DNA of 64,000 nucleotides from Longimicrobiales bacterium (GCA_958295645.1 OY282361.1:452927-516926); one strand, 5' to 3'. Positions 1 through 11,820 are shown, counted from the stretch's first letter. Notes: a model not told the origin generated them from the sequence alone. Numbers and translations: made by a program.

Positions 1-634
1 CGAGGCGCTCCACGGCCTCTTCGTACCGTTCCTGCTGCTGGCGCCAGGACCGCGGCGGCCCGAACCGACGTCCCCTGAATCCTCCTCCGCCTCCTAGGCT
101 CGGGTAGCGAATCACCATCGCGGCCCCGGGCTCCACCCACATCTCTTCGACCGTCCAGCCGTCCAGTCCGACGAGAGACGCCTGTCCGGCGATGGAACCG
201 TCGCCCCCTTGGGGTGCGGCCATCGTCAGCGTGATGCCGTTGGCGCGCGCCACGGGGATGTGCTCGCTGGCCGGATGGATCGCGGTCGCCGCCTGCAGGT
301 GCGGATTGAAGTTGCCCTGTTCGCGGGAATCGTTGGTCACGTCCACCGCCCCGATCTCGGTCAGACCGAGGCCCGAGACCGCGTCGAACATGCCGGGGTA
401 GACGTGCTTGCCGGTCGCGTCCACGACCTCCGCGCCCGCCGGCGGTTCCACGTTCTCGCCCACCGCCACGATCCGCCCTTCGCTGATCACCACCGTTCCC
501 ACGAACGCCCTGCCCGCCAGCGTGTGCACCGTGCCGCCCTGAATCGCATAGGTCTGGCCGGCCGCGGGGGCGGCCATGCCAAGAGCCAGGACCAAGGCAA
601 CTGCGGCCGGGCCGCATTTACGAATCGCTTGCAT
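1..634 (-). CDS. Secreted amidohydrolase, N-terminal part (runs off window start)
   Basis: The minus-strand frame is open from an ATG at 634 to the window edge, about 211 residues seen. It opens with a signal peptide (basic MQAIRKCG start, hydrophobic core, AAG-Q cleavage region). Next comes the short beta-domain typical of amidohydrolase-superfamily enzymes, with the AIQGGTVHTLAG strand and a DATGKHVYPGMFDA segment that normally leads into the metal-binding barrel. The position of the usual HxH pair is DAVS here, so the visible part lacks the first metal ligands, as in the first half of the upstream neighbour. The start lies 3 bases after the stop of that neighbour, so the two are probably cotranscribed. 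Substrate unknown; secretion to the periplasm is inferred from the leader. Confidence 0.85.
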   Translation of the reverse strand, partial: MQAIRKCGPAAVALVLALGMAAPAAGQTYAIQGGTVHTLAGRAFVGTVVISEGRIVAVGENVEPPAGAEVVDATGKHVYPGMFDAVSGLGLTEIGAVDVTNDSREQGNFNPHLQAATAIHPASEHIPVARANGITLTMAAPQGGDGSIAGQASLVGLDGWTVEEMWVEPGAAMVIRYPSLGGGGGFRGRRFGPPRSWRQQQERYEEAVERL

Positions 635-636
635 CG

Positions 637-3444
637 TCAGTTCGCCTCCGTGTGCTTCTCGAGGAGCGCCTTCTTCTCGGTCCGAACGGCCGCTTGGCGC
701 TCTCTGTCCATGTCGATGTCGAAGTACAGCTTGCCGTCCACGTAGGTCTGAACGGCCTTGCCGAACATGCTCAGCGGGTGTCCCTCCCAGATCGTGACGT
801 CGGCGTCCTTGCCTTCGTCGATCGACCCGGTTCGGTCGTCGATGCCGAACTGAATCGCCGGGTTGAGCGTCACCAGACGCAAGGCCTGCTCCTCGTCGAG
901 GCCGCCCCACTTCATGGCTTTGGCGGCTTCCTGGTTGAGGTGCCGGATCTCCTCGCCCGAGTCGGAGTTGATGGACACGAGCACGCCCCGTTCGGTCATC
1001 AGGGCGGCGTTGTGGGGGATGGCGTCGTACGCTTCGACCTTGTACGCCCACCAGTCGGAGAACGTGGACGCTCCAGCCCCGTGCGCCGCGATCTCGTCGG
1101 CGACCTTGTAGCCCTCGAGCACATGTTGCAACGTGCGCACGCGGAAGCCGAACTCCTCGGCCAGCCGCAACAACTGCAGGATCTCGTCGGCCCGGTAGGA
1201 ATGGGAATGGACCCACCGCTCGCCCGTCAGTATCTCGGCGAGCGCCTCCAGCTTGAGGTCCCTGCGGGGCGCGACCCCCCTGCTGCCGCTCTCCTCGTAA
1301 GCGTCCCATTCCTCCATGTACTCGCGCGCTTCGAGGAAAGCCTGCCGGATCACGTCCTGCACGCCCATTCGCGTCGCCGGGTACCGGTCCGGGTTGCGGT
1401 CGCGCTTGGTGTTCTCGCCGAGCGCGAACTTGATGCCCTTGTGCGCGCCGATCAGCAGGTCGTCCGCGTCGGCTCCCCAACGCAGCTTGATCACGGCGTT
1501 GCCGCCGCCGACTGGGTTGGCCGAGCCGTGCAGGATGTTGATCGTCGTGACGCCGCCGGCCAGCGCCCGGTACATGCCCAGGTCCTCCGGGCGAATCACG
1601 TCTTCGATCGTCACCATCGACGACACGTTGACCGAGCCCTCGTTGATGCTGGTGGCCGCCATGTGCGAATGCGCGTCGATGATGCCCGGCGTGACGTACT
1701 TGCCCGTGGCGTCCACCACGACGGCGTCGCGAGGAGCGTCCAGGCCGGCGCCGACGCGGGCGATCTTGCCGTCGCGCAGCAGAACGTCGGTGTTGGCCAG
1801 CGTTCCGCGGGATGCCGTCAGCACCGTGGCGTTGCGGATCAAGGTCGCCGGGTCGTCCCGGTACGGACCCTTGTCCGCGCTCATGGGAACGGGCGGGGTC
1901 GCCGGGTCGGGACCTGCAGGCCGCCGGCCCATGCGTCCGCGCCGCCGTGGCCCGGGGCGCGAATCCTCTTCCGTTCCGGTCTCGGCCTCCGCTTCGGCTC
2001 CAGGCTCCTCGTCCTCGGGGCCCCCGCCGGCCGCCTCTTCCGTCTCGTCGTCGCCGTCCTCCTCCTCGGCGGCGTCCACCTCGAAGAGCTCGCCGTCGAC
2101 GAAGACCGCCTCGGGGCGCGCGCCCTCGTCCAAGAGGCTCCCGCGCACGAGGATCAGGTTCGCGATCTTGCCCTCCTCGATCGACCCCAGGCGGTCGTCC
2201 ACGCCGAAGATCTCGGCAGCCGACAGCGTGAGCGCCCGAACCGCTTCTTCCTCCGAGAGGCCTTGCGCGACCGCTCTGCGCACGGCGGGCAGAACCTCTC
2301 CCGGGCCGTCCAGGCCGCCGGAGTAGAAGGCGAACTTGACGCCCGCGGCCGCCAGAGCACCCGGCGTGGTCGGCGCCCGGTCGTACAGCCGAAGCTGCTC
2401 CAAGGCCGGCTCGGCGTCGGGATCGCCGTCCCGCGGCGGCTCCGGCCAGTCGAGGTCGACCAGCGCCGGAATCCCGTTGGCGGCCAGCAGATCGGCGGCG
2501 GCGTAGGCCCCCTGCGCGCCGTAGACGATCGGCGCGACGCCCATTTCCCGCGTGGTGCGGATGGCGCGTCCGACGTCGGAGCGGCTGCCGGCGGGGAACA
2601 GGACGGGCCACCCCTCCGCAAACTGCATGCGCACGGGCTCGAGCGAGATGTCCCATTCGGGTCGCCGCTTGCCCGAGGGGTCCGCCTCGTATTCGGCCCA
2701 CACGTCGCGGTAATGCATGGCGTCGTAGTAGAACTGCTTGAGGTAGGCCAAGACGCCCATGGAACTGCCCGGATACCCGGTGTAGGTGCGGGATCGGTCC
2801 TGAACGTTGATCCGCATGGCGACCGGCGTGGCGACCACCATCTCGCGGGGGCGGTCAAAGGAGCCGAGGTTGAGGACGGCGGCCTGGCCGGCGATCAAGC
2901 CGGCGTGCAGGGTGCTGACCACGGTCGTGAAGCCGGCGTTGCGCCATTGCTCGAAGCGGTCGTCGCCGCCGTCGATGTCGTCGGCGGCGGTCAGCCAGGA
3001 CGACGTGCCGGGACGGTCGTCCGGACCCCAGGAATGGTTGCGCTCCTCCTGGTTCGGGGGCCCTCCCGCTCCCCCTCCGCCGAAGCCGGCCCGGGCCGAC
3101 GGCTCGCCGCCGTGTCCCAGCGTGGTGAAGGCGTCGACCAGACCGGGATAGACGGTCTTGCCCGCGCCGTCCAGGACCCAGGCCCCGGGCGGCGTCTCGA
3201 CGTTGGCTCCCGCTCTCGCGATCAGCCCGTCTTCGACGACGACGGCGCCGTCTTCCACGACCGAGCCGGACACGGTGACGATTCGGACGCCTTCGATGGC
3301 GTACAGGCGCAACCCGGCGGGCCGGGTCGGGCGGGGTTGGGCGGAAAGGACGGCCGGCAGGACGGCCAGGACGGCCAGGGCGCCCAACCGCGCGTGGCGG
3401 CCGAGGAGCCCGCGGCCAAGGGGCAGTCTGGAAACTGCTTGCAT
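637..3444 (-). CDS. Secreted double-domain amidohydrolase family protein
   Basis: 935 residues from the ATG at 3444, chosen because an AGGAGG Shine-Dalgarno sits 7 bases upstream and a signal peptide follows (cleavage near AVLSA-Q). The frame stays open upstream to 3606 but without a better start. Two amidohydrolase-like halves are visible. The first (about residues 40-450) has a DAFTTLG segment where metal ligands are expected and looks non-catalytic. A very acidic low-complexity linker follows (about 455-505, runs of E and D). The second half (about 525-930) carries DAHSHMA near residue 591, the HxH metal motif, and VSINSDSGEE near its end, matching the late Asp ligand. The family includes imidazolonepropionase- and dipeptidase-like enzymes; the true substrate cannot be read. 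The downstream amidohydrolase starts 3 bases after this stop. Confidence 0.88.
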   Translation of the reverse strand: MQAVSRLPLGRGLLGRHARLGALAVLAVLPAVLSAQPRPTRPAGLRLYAIEGVRIVTVSGSVVEDGAVVVEDGLIARAGANVETPPGAWVLDGAGKTVYPGLVDAFTTLGHGGEPSARAGFGGGGAGGPPNQEERNHSWGPDDRPGTSSWLTAADDIDGGDDRFEQWRNAGFTTVVSTLHAGLIAGQAAVLNLGSFDRPREMVVATPVAMRINVQDRSRTYTGYPGSSMGVLAYLKQFYYDAMHYRDVWAEYEADPSGKRRPEWDISLEPVRMQFAEGWPVLFPAGSRSDVGRAIRTTREMGVAPIVYGAQGAYAAADLLAANGIPALVDLDWPEPPRDGDPDAEPALEQLRLYDRAPTTPGALAAAGVKFAFYSGGLDGPGEVLPAVRRAVAQGLSEEEAVRALTLSAAEIFGVDDRLGSIEEGKIANLILVRGSLLDEGARPEAVFVDGELFEVDAAEEEDGDDETEEAAGGGPEDEEPGAEAEAETGTEEDSRPGPRRRGRMGRRPAGPDPATPPVPMSADKGPYRDDPATLIRNATVLTASRGTLANTDVLLRDGKIARVGAGLDAPRDAVVVDATGKYVTPGIIDAHSHMAATSINEGSVNVSSMVTIEDVIRPEDLGMYRALAGGVTTINILHGSANPVGGGNAVIKLRWGADADDLLIGAHKGIKFALGENTKRDRNPDRYPATRMGVQDVIRQAFLEAREYMEEWDAYEESGSRGVAPRRDLKLEALAEILTGERWVHSHSYRADEILQLLRLAEEFGFRVRTLQHVLEGYKVADEIAAHGAGASTFSDWWAYKVEAYDAIPHNAALMTERGVLVSINSDSGEEIRHLNQEAAKAMKWGGLDEEQALRLVTLNPAIQFGIDDRTGSIDEGKDADVTIWEGHPLSMFGKAVQTYVDGKLYFDIDMDRERQAAVRTEKKALLEKHTEAN

Positions 3445-3611
3445 GAATGATCCTCCTGAAGGGAAGCGCCGACGCCCGGCAGGGCCGGCCGCGCGGCTCG
3501 ACGACATGCCGGAAAGCATAAGCTCCGAGCGCCGGGTCGGCCAGCGGCGGGGTTCGGCCGGCCGAACCGGCGCGGCTCTCGAGCGTTTGCAGGCGTCGTC
3601 CACCACGGTTT

Positions 3612-3617
3612 ATGATA
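3612..3617 (+). promoter_or_regulatory. Probable -10 element of the tRNA-Val promoter
   Basis: TATGAT lies 11 bases before the first tRNA base, the right place for a sigma70-type -10. A weak -35-like TTGCAG lies at 3587-3592 with a long 19-base spacer, so the -35 assignment is doubtful. Confidence 0.4.
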
Positions 3618-3627
3618 CGGTGCGCCG

Positions 3628-3701
3628 GGCGCTTAGCTCAGCCGGTTCAGAGCGCCTGCCTTACAAGCAGGAGGTCGCTGGTTCGAATCCAGCAGCGCCC
3701 A
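3628..3701 (+). tRNA. trnV: tRNA-Val (anticodon UAC)
   Basis: A complete cloverleaf can be folded. The acceptor arms GGGCGCT (3628-3634) and AGCGCCC (3694-3700) pair perfectly, with discriminator A at 3701. The anticodon stem CCTGC/GCAGG encloses the 7-base loop CTTACAA, giving anticodon UAC, which reads valine GUA codons. The T arm shows GGTTCGAATCC. The 3' CCA is not encoded (ATT follows), so it must be added after transcription. Confidence 0.95.
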
Positions 3702-3722
3702 TTTTCGCGCCTCGGGCGAACC

Positions 3723-3762
3723 GCCCTTGATTTTCGGAGCCGAGATTGCGATAATCAAGGGC
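3723..3762. repeat. Perfect 10-bp inverted repeat between tRNA and TonB receptor gene
   Basis: GCCCTTGATT (3723-3732) is the exact reverse complement of AATCAAGGGC (3753-3762), separated by 20 bases that themselves contain a small TCGG/CCGA hairpin. It lies 22 bases after the tRNA and about 105 bases before the TonB receptor start. It may be a tRNA terminator or processing hairpin, or an operator for the receptor operon. No T tract follows, which makes a simple intrinsic terminator less likely. Confidence 0.6.
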
Positions 3763-3866
3763 TAGGCTACTCTCATTCGGAACCGATGCGCGCCGCCTGC
3801 GACGACGAATCGTCGTGTCCCGGCGGCGCCGTGCTTGGCAAACCATCCCCCAACCCGAAACGACTG

Positions 3867-6638
<2,772 letters not shown>

Positions 6639-6657
6639 CAACGAGACGAACGGAGCT

Positions 6658-9408
6658 GTGCGCCTAAGGGCGCGAACGGGCAAGGCAACGCGGCTCGCCA
6701 TGCTGTGCTTCGGCATGGCGGCCGCAGCCTTGCCTTCGCCTCGGGCCGTTGCGGCCCAGGGCGTCTTGGAAGGGACGGTGCGGAGCGCCTCGTCGAACGA
6801 TGTCCTGTCCGGCGCCCACGTCGTCATCGAAGCAGTGCGCTTGGGCGGCACGGCCGACCCCGCCGGCCTGTTTCGGATCGGCGGAATTCCCGCGGGGCGG
6901 CACGATGTCGAGATCGGTCTCATCGGATATCGCTCGGTGACGCGGACGGTGGAGATCGGGAACGGCCGAACCACCCGCATCGATGTCCTGCTGGACGAGG
7001 CCGCGCTGGCTCTGGAGGGCATCGTCGCCGTGGGCAGTCGCAGCCGGCCCCGGACGGCGACGCAGTCCATGGTGCCGATCGACGCAGTCCCGTCGGCCCG
7101 GTTCAGAGAGCAGGGCGAAACGGACCTGAGCGACCTGCTCCGAACGGTCATCCCGTCCTACAACGTCAATCCCGAGGCCCGAGGCGACGCGGCCACCATC
7201 GTCCGTCCGGCCAACCTGCGCGGCTTGGCGCCCGATCACACCCTGGTTCTGGTCAACGGCAAGCGCAGGCACCGGGCCGCCGTGATCACGTGGATCGGCA
7301 ACGGCGTCTCGGACGGCGCCCAGGGCGCGGACGTCTCGGCCGTTCCGGCCATTGCGCTTCGGCAGGTCGAAGTGTTGCGCGACGGGGCGTCGGCGCAGTA
7401 CGGGTCCGACGCCATCGCGGGCGTGGTCAACTTCGAGCTCCGGGACGACCGCTCGGGGGGGCGCGTGGAGGCGCGCACGGGCGGTTTCGGCGACGGCGAC
7501 GGGGAGTCCTACACCGTGGCGGCCAACGTCGGTCTGCCGCTGGGCCGCACCGGCTTCGCCAATCTCAGCGCCGAGTACGGCGCCACCAACGCGACCAACC
7601 GCAGCGTGCAACGCCGGGACGCCGCTGTTCTGGTCGCCGCGGGCAACACGCACGTTCGCGACCCCGCCCAGATCTGGGGCGGCCCCAAGATCGAAGACGA
7701 CTTCAAGTTGTGGGGCAACTTCGGGGGCGCGCTGGGCGAAGCCGTCCGGCTCTACGGCCATGCGGGATACGCCAGCGAGACGGTGACGGGCGGCTTCTAC
7801 TTCCGCAATCCGAACACGCGCTCCGGCGTCTTCAGCCTGGACGGGGGCAAGACGCTGCTGATCGGCGACTTGGCCGGAGGTGGATCGAACTGCCCCGTCG
7901 TTCGGGTACTCAACGGGGTGCCCGACCCGGCGCAGATCGCAAAGGTTCTCGCCGACCCCAACTGCTTCACGTTTCAGAAGCCCTTTCCGGGCGGCTTCAC
8001 GCCCCAGTTCGGCGGCGACGTGCTGGACGCTTCGGTGGTCGCGGGCATCAAGGGCGAGACCGGCGGAGGACTGTCCTGGGACGCCAGCGCGAGCTACGGC
8101 CTCAACGAAGTGGACTTCTTCATCTACAACACGGTGAACGCGTCCCTGGGTCCGGACACGCCGACCGATTTCGACCCCGGGCTCTATCGCCAGCGAGAAC
8201 TCAACTTCAACTTCGACGCCGGCTATGCCCCCAACAGCCTGCTCAGCTTGGCTGCAGGCGCGGAATGGCGCCGCGAGACGTTTCGCATCGGCCTCGGAGA
8301 GGAGGACTCCTGGCGCATCGGGCCGCTGGCCTCCCAAGGCTTCAGTTCAGGCTCCAACGGCTTCCCCGGCTTCAGTCCCATCGCCGCCGGAGAGTGGGGA
8401 CGGGCCAACTACGCCCTGTACGGCGACGCGGAGCTGGGCGGCGGCGAACGCCCATGGACCGTGGGCGCGGCCGTCCGTGTCGAAGACTTTCAGAGCTTCG
8501 GAACGACCCTGAACGGCAAGTTCGCGGCACGCTACCAGATCGCGGAGCGCTTCGCCCTGCGAGGGAGCATGAGCACCGGATTCCGTGCGCCCACGCCCGG
8601 CCAGCAGAACGCCTTCAACGTTTCCACGGAGTTCGACGCCGAGATCAACGATCTCGTCAACAACGGCACGATTCCTTCGACGTCGCGCGTAGCGGCGCTG
8701 CGGGGTGGTCGGCCGTTGCAGCCCGAGCGGGCCTTCAACGCCGGCCTGGGCGCCACCTTCCAGTCCGACGCCGTGCGCGTCACGGCCGACTACTTTCGGG
8801 TTGCCATGTCCGACCGGCTGGCGCTCACGCAGGTGTTCGCTCTGACCCCGGCGGAGAGAAAGGACTTGGAGGCGGCCGGTATCACCAGCGCCGCCAACTT
8901 GCAGAACTTCAGGTTCTTCACGAACGACTTCGAGACCAGGACTCAAGGGGTGGACGTGGTGGCCGCGTTCGAGCCGGGATGGCTGGGCGGCGTCGAAGTC
9001 AGCTTGGCCTTCAATCACACCCGCACCAAGGTGACGGCCTACAATCCCGCCGTGCTGGACGAGACCCGGATCCGCCAGCTGCAGGAGGGCCTGCCGCGCA
9101 CTCGCTGGGTCTACACCGCGGACCGCAGGCTGGGACCGGTCGACCTGCTGGCGCGGCTCAGCTACTACGCGGGCTGGTTCGACGCCCGGGACGACCGCAG
9201 CTACCGCGGTGCCCACCTGTTCGACATCGAAGCCACCTACTCCATCGGGGAGTCGCTCTTGCTCACGGCGGGCGGGCAGAACGCGCTCAACCTGCATCCC
9301 GAGCCGAACCCCGATCCCGCTCTGCGCGGCAACCGGTACGGGCCGAATGCGCCGTTCGGCACCAACGGCGGCTTCTACTACGTCCGGCTGGGATACGGCT
9401 GGAACTAG
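6658..9408 (+). CDS. TonB-dependent receptor with N-terminal carboxypeptidase-regulatory-like domain (copy 2)
   Basis: 916 residues, a tandem paralogue of the preceding receptor and alike along its full length. It has the same regulatory-like domain, plug (VLVNGKRRHRAAVITW, DGASAQYGSDAIAGVVNF), a shared two-cysteine loop (SNCPVV to DPNCFTF) and the same C-terminal strand layout. GTG at 6658 gives the best leader (RLRARTGKATR, then a hydrophobic core and AVAAQG). The GGAG at 6652 is very close to it, so ATG 6700 is an alternative start. Divergence is spread along the barrel, suggesting duplication followed by substrate specialisation. Substrate unknown; location outer membrane. Confidence 0.93.
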   Translation: MRLRARTGKATRLAMLCFGMAAAALPSPRAVAAQGVLEGTVRSASSNDVLSGAHVVIEAVRLGGTADPAGLFRIGGIPAGRHDVEIGLIGYRSVTRTVEIGNGRTTRIDVLLDEAALALEGIVAVGSRSRPRTATQSMVPIDAVPSARFREQGETDLSDLLRTVIPSYNVNPEARGDAATIVRPANLRGLAPDHTLVLVNGKRRHRAAVITWIGNGVSDGAQGADVSAVPAIALRQVEVLRDGASAQYGSDAIAGVVNFELRDDRSGGRVEARTGGFGDGDGESYTVAANVGLPLGRTGFANLSAEYGATNATNRSVQRRDAAVLVAAGNTHVRDPAQIWGGPKIEDDFKLWGNFGGALGEAVRLYGHAGYASETVTGGFYFRNPNTRSGVFSLDGGKTLLIGDLAGGGSNCPVVRVLNGVPDPAQIAKVLADPNCFTFQKPFPGGFTPQFGGDVLDASVVAGIKGETGGGLSWDASASYGLNEVDFFIYNTVNASLGPDTPTDFDPGLYRQRELNFNFDAGYAPNSLLSLAAGAEWRRETFRIGLGEEDSWRIGPLASQGFSSGSNGFPGFSPIAAGEWGRANYALYGDAELGGGERPWTVGAAVRVEDFQSFGTTLNGKFAARYQIAERFALRGSMSTGFRAPTPGQQNAFNVSTEFDAEINDLVNNGTIPSTSRVAALRGGRPLQPERAFNAGLGATFQSDAVRVTADYFRVAMSDRLALTQVFALTPAERKDLEAAGITSAANLQNFRFFTNDFETRTQGVDVVAAFEPGWLGGVEVSLAFNHTRTKVTAYNPAVLDETRIRQLQEGLPRTRWVYTADRRLGPVDLLARLSYYAGWFDARDDRSYRGAHLFDIEATYSIGESLLLTAGGQNALNLHPEPNPDPALRGNRYGPNAPFGTNGGFYYVRLGYGWN

Positions 9409-9424
9409 GCGCGGCTCGCCTCCC

Positions 9425-10192
9425 GTGAGCGACTCTTCGCCGAGCGGCGACTCCGGCAGCGCCTCCCGAGTCGAATATCGCCGGGCCGAGGACGGTCGCG
9501 GGGAGGCGACGAAGTACGCCTCCGGGCCGGGGAGCGGGCGCAAGCGAGGCTGTCTTCCCTTTGCGCTGTTGTCGCTCGCTTTTCGGGGCGCGCTGCTGCT
9601 GGTCTTGTTGGTCGCGCTCCCTTTCTACTGTCTGATCCGAGGCGGCGTCTGGGCCTACCAAGCCTTGAGCCTGGACGCTTGGTCCGCGCTGGCGCTTTCG
9701 GCCGCCGTCACCATGCTGCTTCTGGTGGCGTACGCGTGGTTTGCGGGTCGGCGCATGGGCGCCGGCAAGGGAGTGCGCAAGCTGTTGCGGCGGTCGGCCG
9801 TGGTGTTGGCCTCCGCCTACGTCGCCTACGCGCTCCTGTACGTGGCAGGCGCCAACGTGAAGTCCGAGGAGGTGAGGGCGGAGTATTCGTCGCTGCATCC
9901 CATGCTCCGCCTGGCGGCGAGCACCCTCGTGCTCGTCGACAGGGCCGCGGTGATCACCGACGCGGCGCGAACGCGGGACGACTACCGGCGCATGGGGCTC
10001 TCCCCGCGCGAGGCCTCGCTCCACTTCCGCCAGGCGAGCGGCTTCGTGCACGCCATCGACCTGCGCACCAAGGGCCGCTCCGAGCGGTGGAACAAGACGG
10101 TGGAGCTGGCGTTCTGGGCGATGGGCTTCCACGCGTTGCGCCACATGGGGACCGCCGACCACCTGCACATCTCGTTGCGCCTGCCGGAATAA
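9425..10192 (+). CDS. Membrane protein with His/Asp-rich C-terminal domain (possible zinc hydrolase-like fold)
   Basis: 255 residues from GTG 9425; the frame upstream overlaps the TonB receptor and is not used. Two or three transmembrane helices lie at about residues 50-125 (LPFALLSLAFRGALLLVLL, then two further hydrophobic stretches), after a polar N-terminus. The C-terminal part has SLH (His200), HAIDLRT (His209, Asp212) and GTADHLHISL (His246, His248). This recalls the metal ligands of M15/LAS-type peptidoglycan hydrolases, but the spacing from His to Asp is not the classical one. I do not recognise the family. It sits 16 bases after the TonB receptor and convergent with the dipeptidase gene. 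Confidence 0.7.
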   Translation: MSDSSPSGDSGSASRVEYRRAEDGRGEATKYASGPGSGRKRGCLPFALLSLAFRGALLLVLLVALPFYCLIRGGVWAYQALSLDAWSALALSAAVTMLLLVAYAWFAGRRMGAGKGVRKLLRRSAVVLASAYVAYALLYVAGANVKSEEVRAEYSSLHPMLRLAASTLVLVDRAAVITDAARTRDDYRRMGLSPREASLHFRQASGFVHAIDLRTKGRSERWNKTVELAFWAMGFHALRHMGTADHLHISLRLPE

Positions 10193-10233
10193 GCGCCGCC
10201 GACGCGGCCGGCCGGGTTCGCCGTCGCGCCCGA

Positions 10234-11391
10234 CTATCCTTCGGCCCGAATCTCCTCGGCCACTTCCTGCACGCGGTCCAGCACGCGCAGCAAGTTCCCG
10301 CTCCAGATCTGGGCGATCTCTTCCTCGGAATAGCCTCGTCGCACGAGTTCCAGCGTCACGTTGAAGGTCTCCGAGGCGTCCTGCCATCCCTCCACGCCTC
10401 CTCCTCCGTCGAAGTCCGAGCTGATCCCGACGTGCTCCAGTCCGATCAGGTTGACCATGTAGTCGATGTGGTCGGCCAAGTCGGCCACGCTCGCCGGCTC
10501 GCCGTCGCCGCGAACGTACGCGCCCAGCGCCACGGTCTGCACCACGCCTCCGTTCTCGGCCACGGCATGCAGCTGCTCGTCGTCCAAGTTGCGACTGTGA
10601 TCGGTGAGCGCGCGGGCCGATGAGTGCGAAGCGACGACGGGTGCGCGGCTGAGCTCGACCATCTCCATCATCGCCGCCTTCGAAGGGTGCGAGATGTCGA
10701 TGACGATCCCCAGCCGGTTCAATTCCGCCACCGCCTGGCGTCCCAGATCGCTCAGGCCGCCGTGGAGCCAGTCGTCCTCCGCTTCGCCGGTATGCGAATC
10801 CGCGAACTGGCTGTGCCCGTTGTGCGCCAGGGACGCGTACCGGGCGCCGCGCGCGTGGAACTCCTCGAAACGGGCGAGGTCGAGTCCAGCAGGGTAGGCG
10901 TTCTCCACGCCGATCATGGCGACTCTCTTGCCGGTTGCGGCGATGCGGCGCACGTCGGCGGAGGAGAACGCGAGTTCGATCCGGTCCGGCGCGATCTCCC
11001 CGGCCAGCCGATGGATGGCGTCGAACTTGTCGACCGCGTTCTCGTAGGCCGTCGCGTAGCCCTCGTCGGTCAGGTCGCCTTGGCCCGTGTAGACGATGAA
11101 CCAAGCCACGTCGAGCCCGCCCGCCTCCATCTTGGGCAACGTGACCTGCGTCGGCAGGTCCATCGTGTAGTTCTGCTCGGCGGTGAAGTTCTCGGTGTTG
11201 ATGTCGTCGTGCGTGTCCAGCGTAATCACGCGCTCGTGAATGGCGCGCGCGCGAGCCACGAGCTGCTCCTCCGATTCGGTTGCTCCGTTCTCGTCGGAGC
11301 CGGCGTCCGACTGCGTGCAGGAGGGGGCCGAGGCCAGCACGGCGACGACGGCCAAGAGGGAAGGGAGGGGAAGAGGGCGGCGTGCTCTCAT
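10234..11391 (-). CDS. Membrane dipeptidase, peptidase family M19 (renal dipeptidase-like), secreted or lipoprotein
   Basis: 385 residues from ATG 11391, which has GGAG 8 bases upstream and opens a leader ending in APSC, so lipid attachment is possible. The M19 metal-site motifs appear in order: LDTHDDIN (about residue 58, HxD), GVENAYP (bridging Glu), SLAHNGHS, VIDISHPS, ASHSSARA followed by HSRN, and GISSDFDG (about 327). These enzymes are binuclear zinc dipeptidases that cleave dipeptides, including D-amino-acid-containing ones. The open frame continues upstream for another 2.5 kb, but that part is antisense shadow of the carboxypeptidase gene. Likely role: periplasmic dipeptide use, alongside the divergent S10-type carboxypeptidase. 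Confidence 0.93.
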   Translation of the reverse strand: MRARRPLPLPSLLAVVAVLASAPSCTQSDAGSDENGATESEEQLVARARAIHERVITLDTHDDINTENFTAEQNYTMDLPTQVTLPKMEAGGLDVAWFIVYTGQGDLTDEGYATAYENAVDKFDAIHRLAGEIAPDRIELAFSSADVRRIAATGKRVAMIGVENAYPAGLDLARFEEFHARGARYASLAHNGHSQFADSHTGEAEDDWLHGGLSDLGRQAVAELNRLGIVIDISHPSKAAMMEMVELSRAPVVASHSSARALTDHSRNLDDEQLHAVAENGGVVQTVALGAYVRGDGEPASVADLADHIDYMVNLIGLEHVGISSDFDGGGGVEGWQDASETFNVTLELVRRGYSEEEIAQIWSGNLLRVLDRVQEVAEEIRAEG

Positions 11392-11820
11392 TGCGGTGGC
11401 TCCGTGGCTGGAGGACGTGAGACGGCGAAGGCTGAAGATACTGCGGGCGGGCCGTGCGCGGGACGGCGCGGATGCCGAGCCCGTGGCGCGGCCCGGAGAC
11501 GTCGTCTGGCGAGCGCCTTCGCGACGCCCCGTCGACGACGGTCTTGGTCGACCTCGCGCCCAACGGAGAATACGGCGTGCGGAGGCACGTTGCTGATGCG
11601 CATGGCGGTCGACCTCGCGCCTGTCGGGGAATACGGCGCACGGAGGTGCGCTGCTGGTGCGCGGTTGACCTCGCGCCCGGCAAGGAATACGATCTTGAAG
11701 GCGGGGACGCCGGGGGGCGTGCTTGATGCGTTCCGGTCGTGGATGGAGACGTCGTTGACGGTGCGCGGACTTGAGCGCCCGAGAAACCGAGAGGCATCTC
11801 GCTTCTGGAGGGAAGAGCCC
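11392..11820. other. Divergent intergenic region between dipeptidase and serine carboxypeptidase
   Basis: 429 bases with no supportable gene. It should hold the promoters of both divergent genes, but no good -35/-10 pair is visible. Its main content is the degenerate direct repeat described separately (11546-11695). Short frames across it are not coding-like. Confidence 0.6.
11546..11695 (+). repeat. Three degenerate direct repeats, 56-61 bp period
   Basis: Copies begin at 11546, 11607 and 11663. Each starts GGTCGACCTCGCGCC (third copy GGTTGACC), followed after a few variable bases by GGAGAATACGGCG or its variant. The first two continue in parallel (TGCGGAGGCACG against CACGGAGGTGCG, then CTGATGCGC against CTGGTGCGC). 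The third stops at GGAATACGATC. Core identity is high while the spacers drift, consistent with an old tandem array or a mobile repeat family rather than CRISPR. Confidence 0.7.

Noticed and set aside
652..3450. A 932-codon plus-strand frame opposite the amidohydrolase
   Set aside because: No motif, repetitive basic/valine composition, and complete overlap with a minus-strand gene that has a signal peptide, ribosome site and metal motif.
3628..3701. tRNA gene as an integration site of a genomic island
   Set aside because: No integrase gene and no repeat of the tRNA 3' end was found downstream within the window.
11546..11695. A CRISPR array at the three repeats between the peptidase genes
   Set aside because: Only three copies, degenerate, unequal spacing, spacers that resemble each other, and no cas genes nearby.
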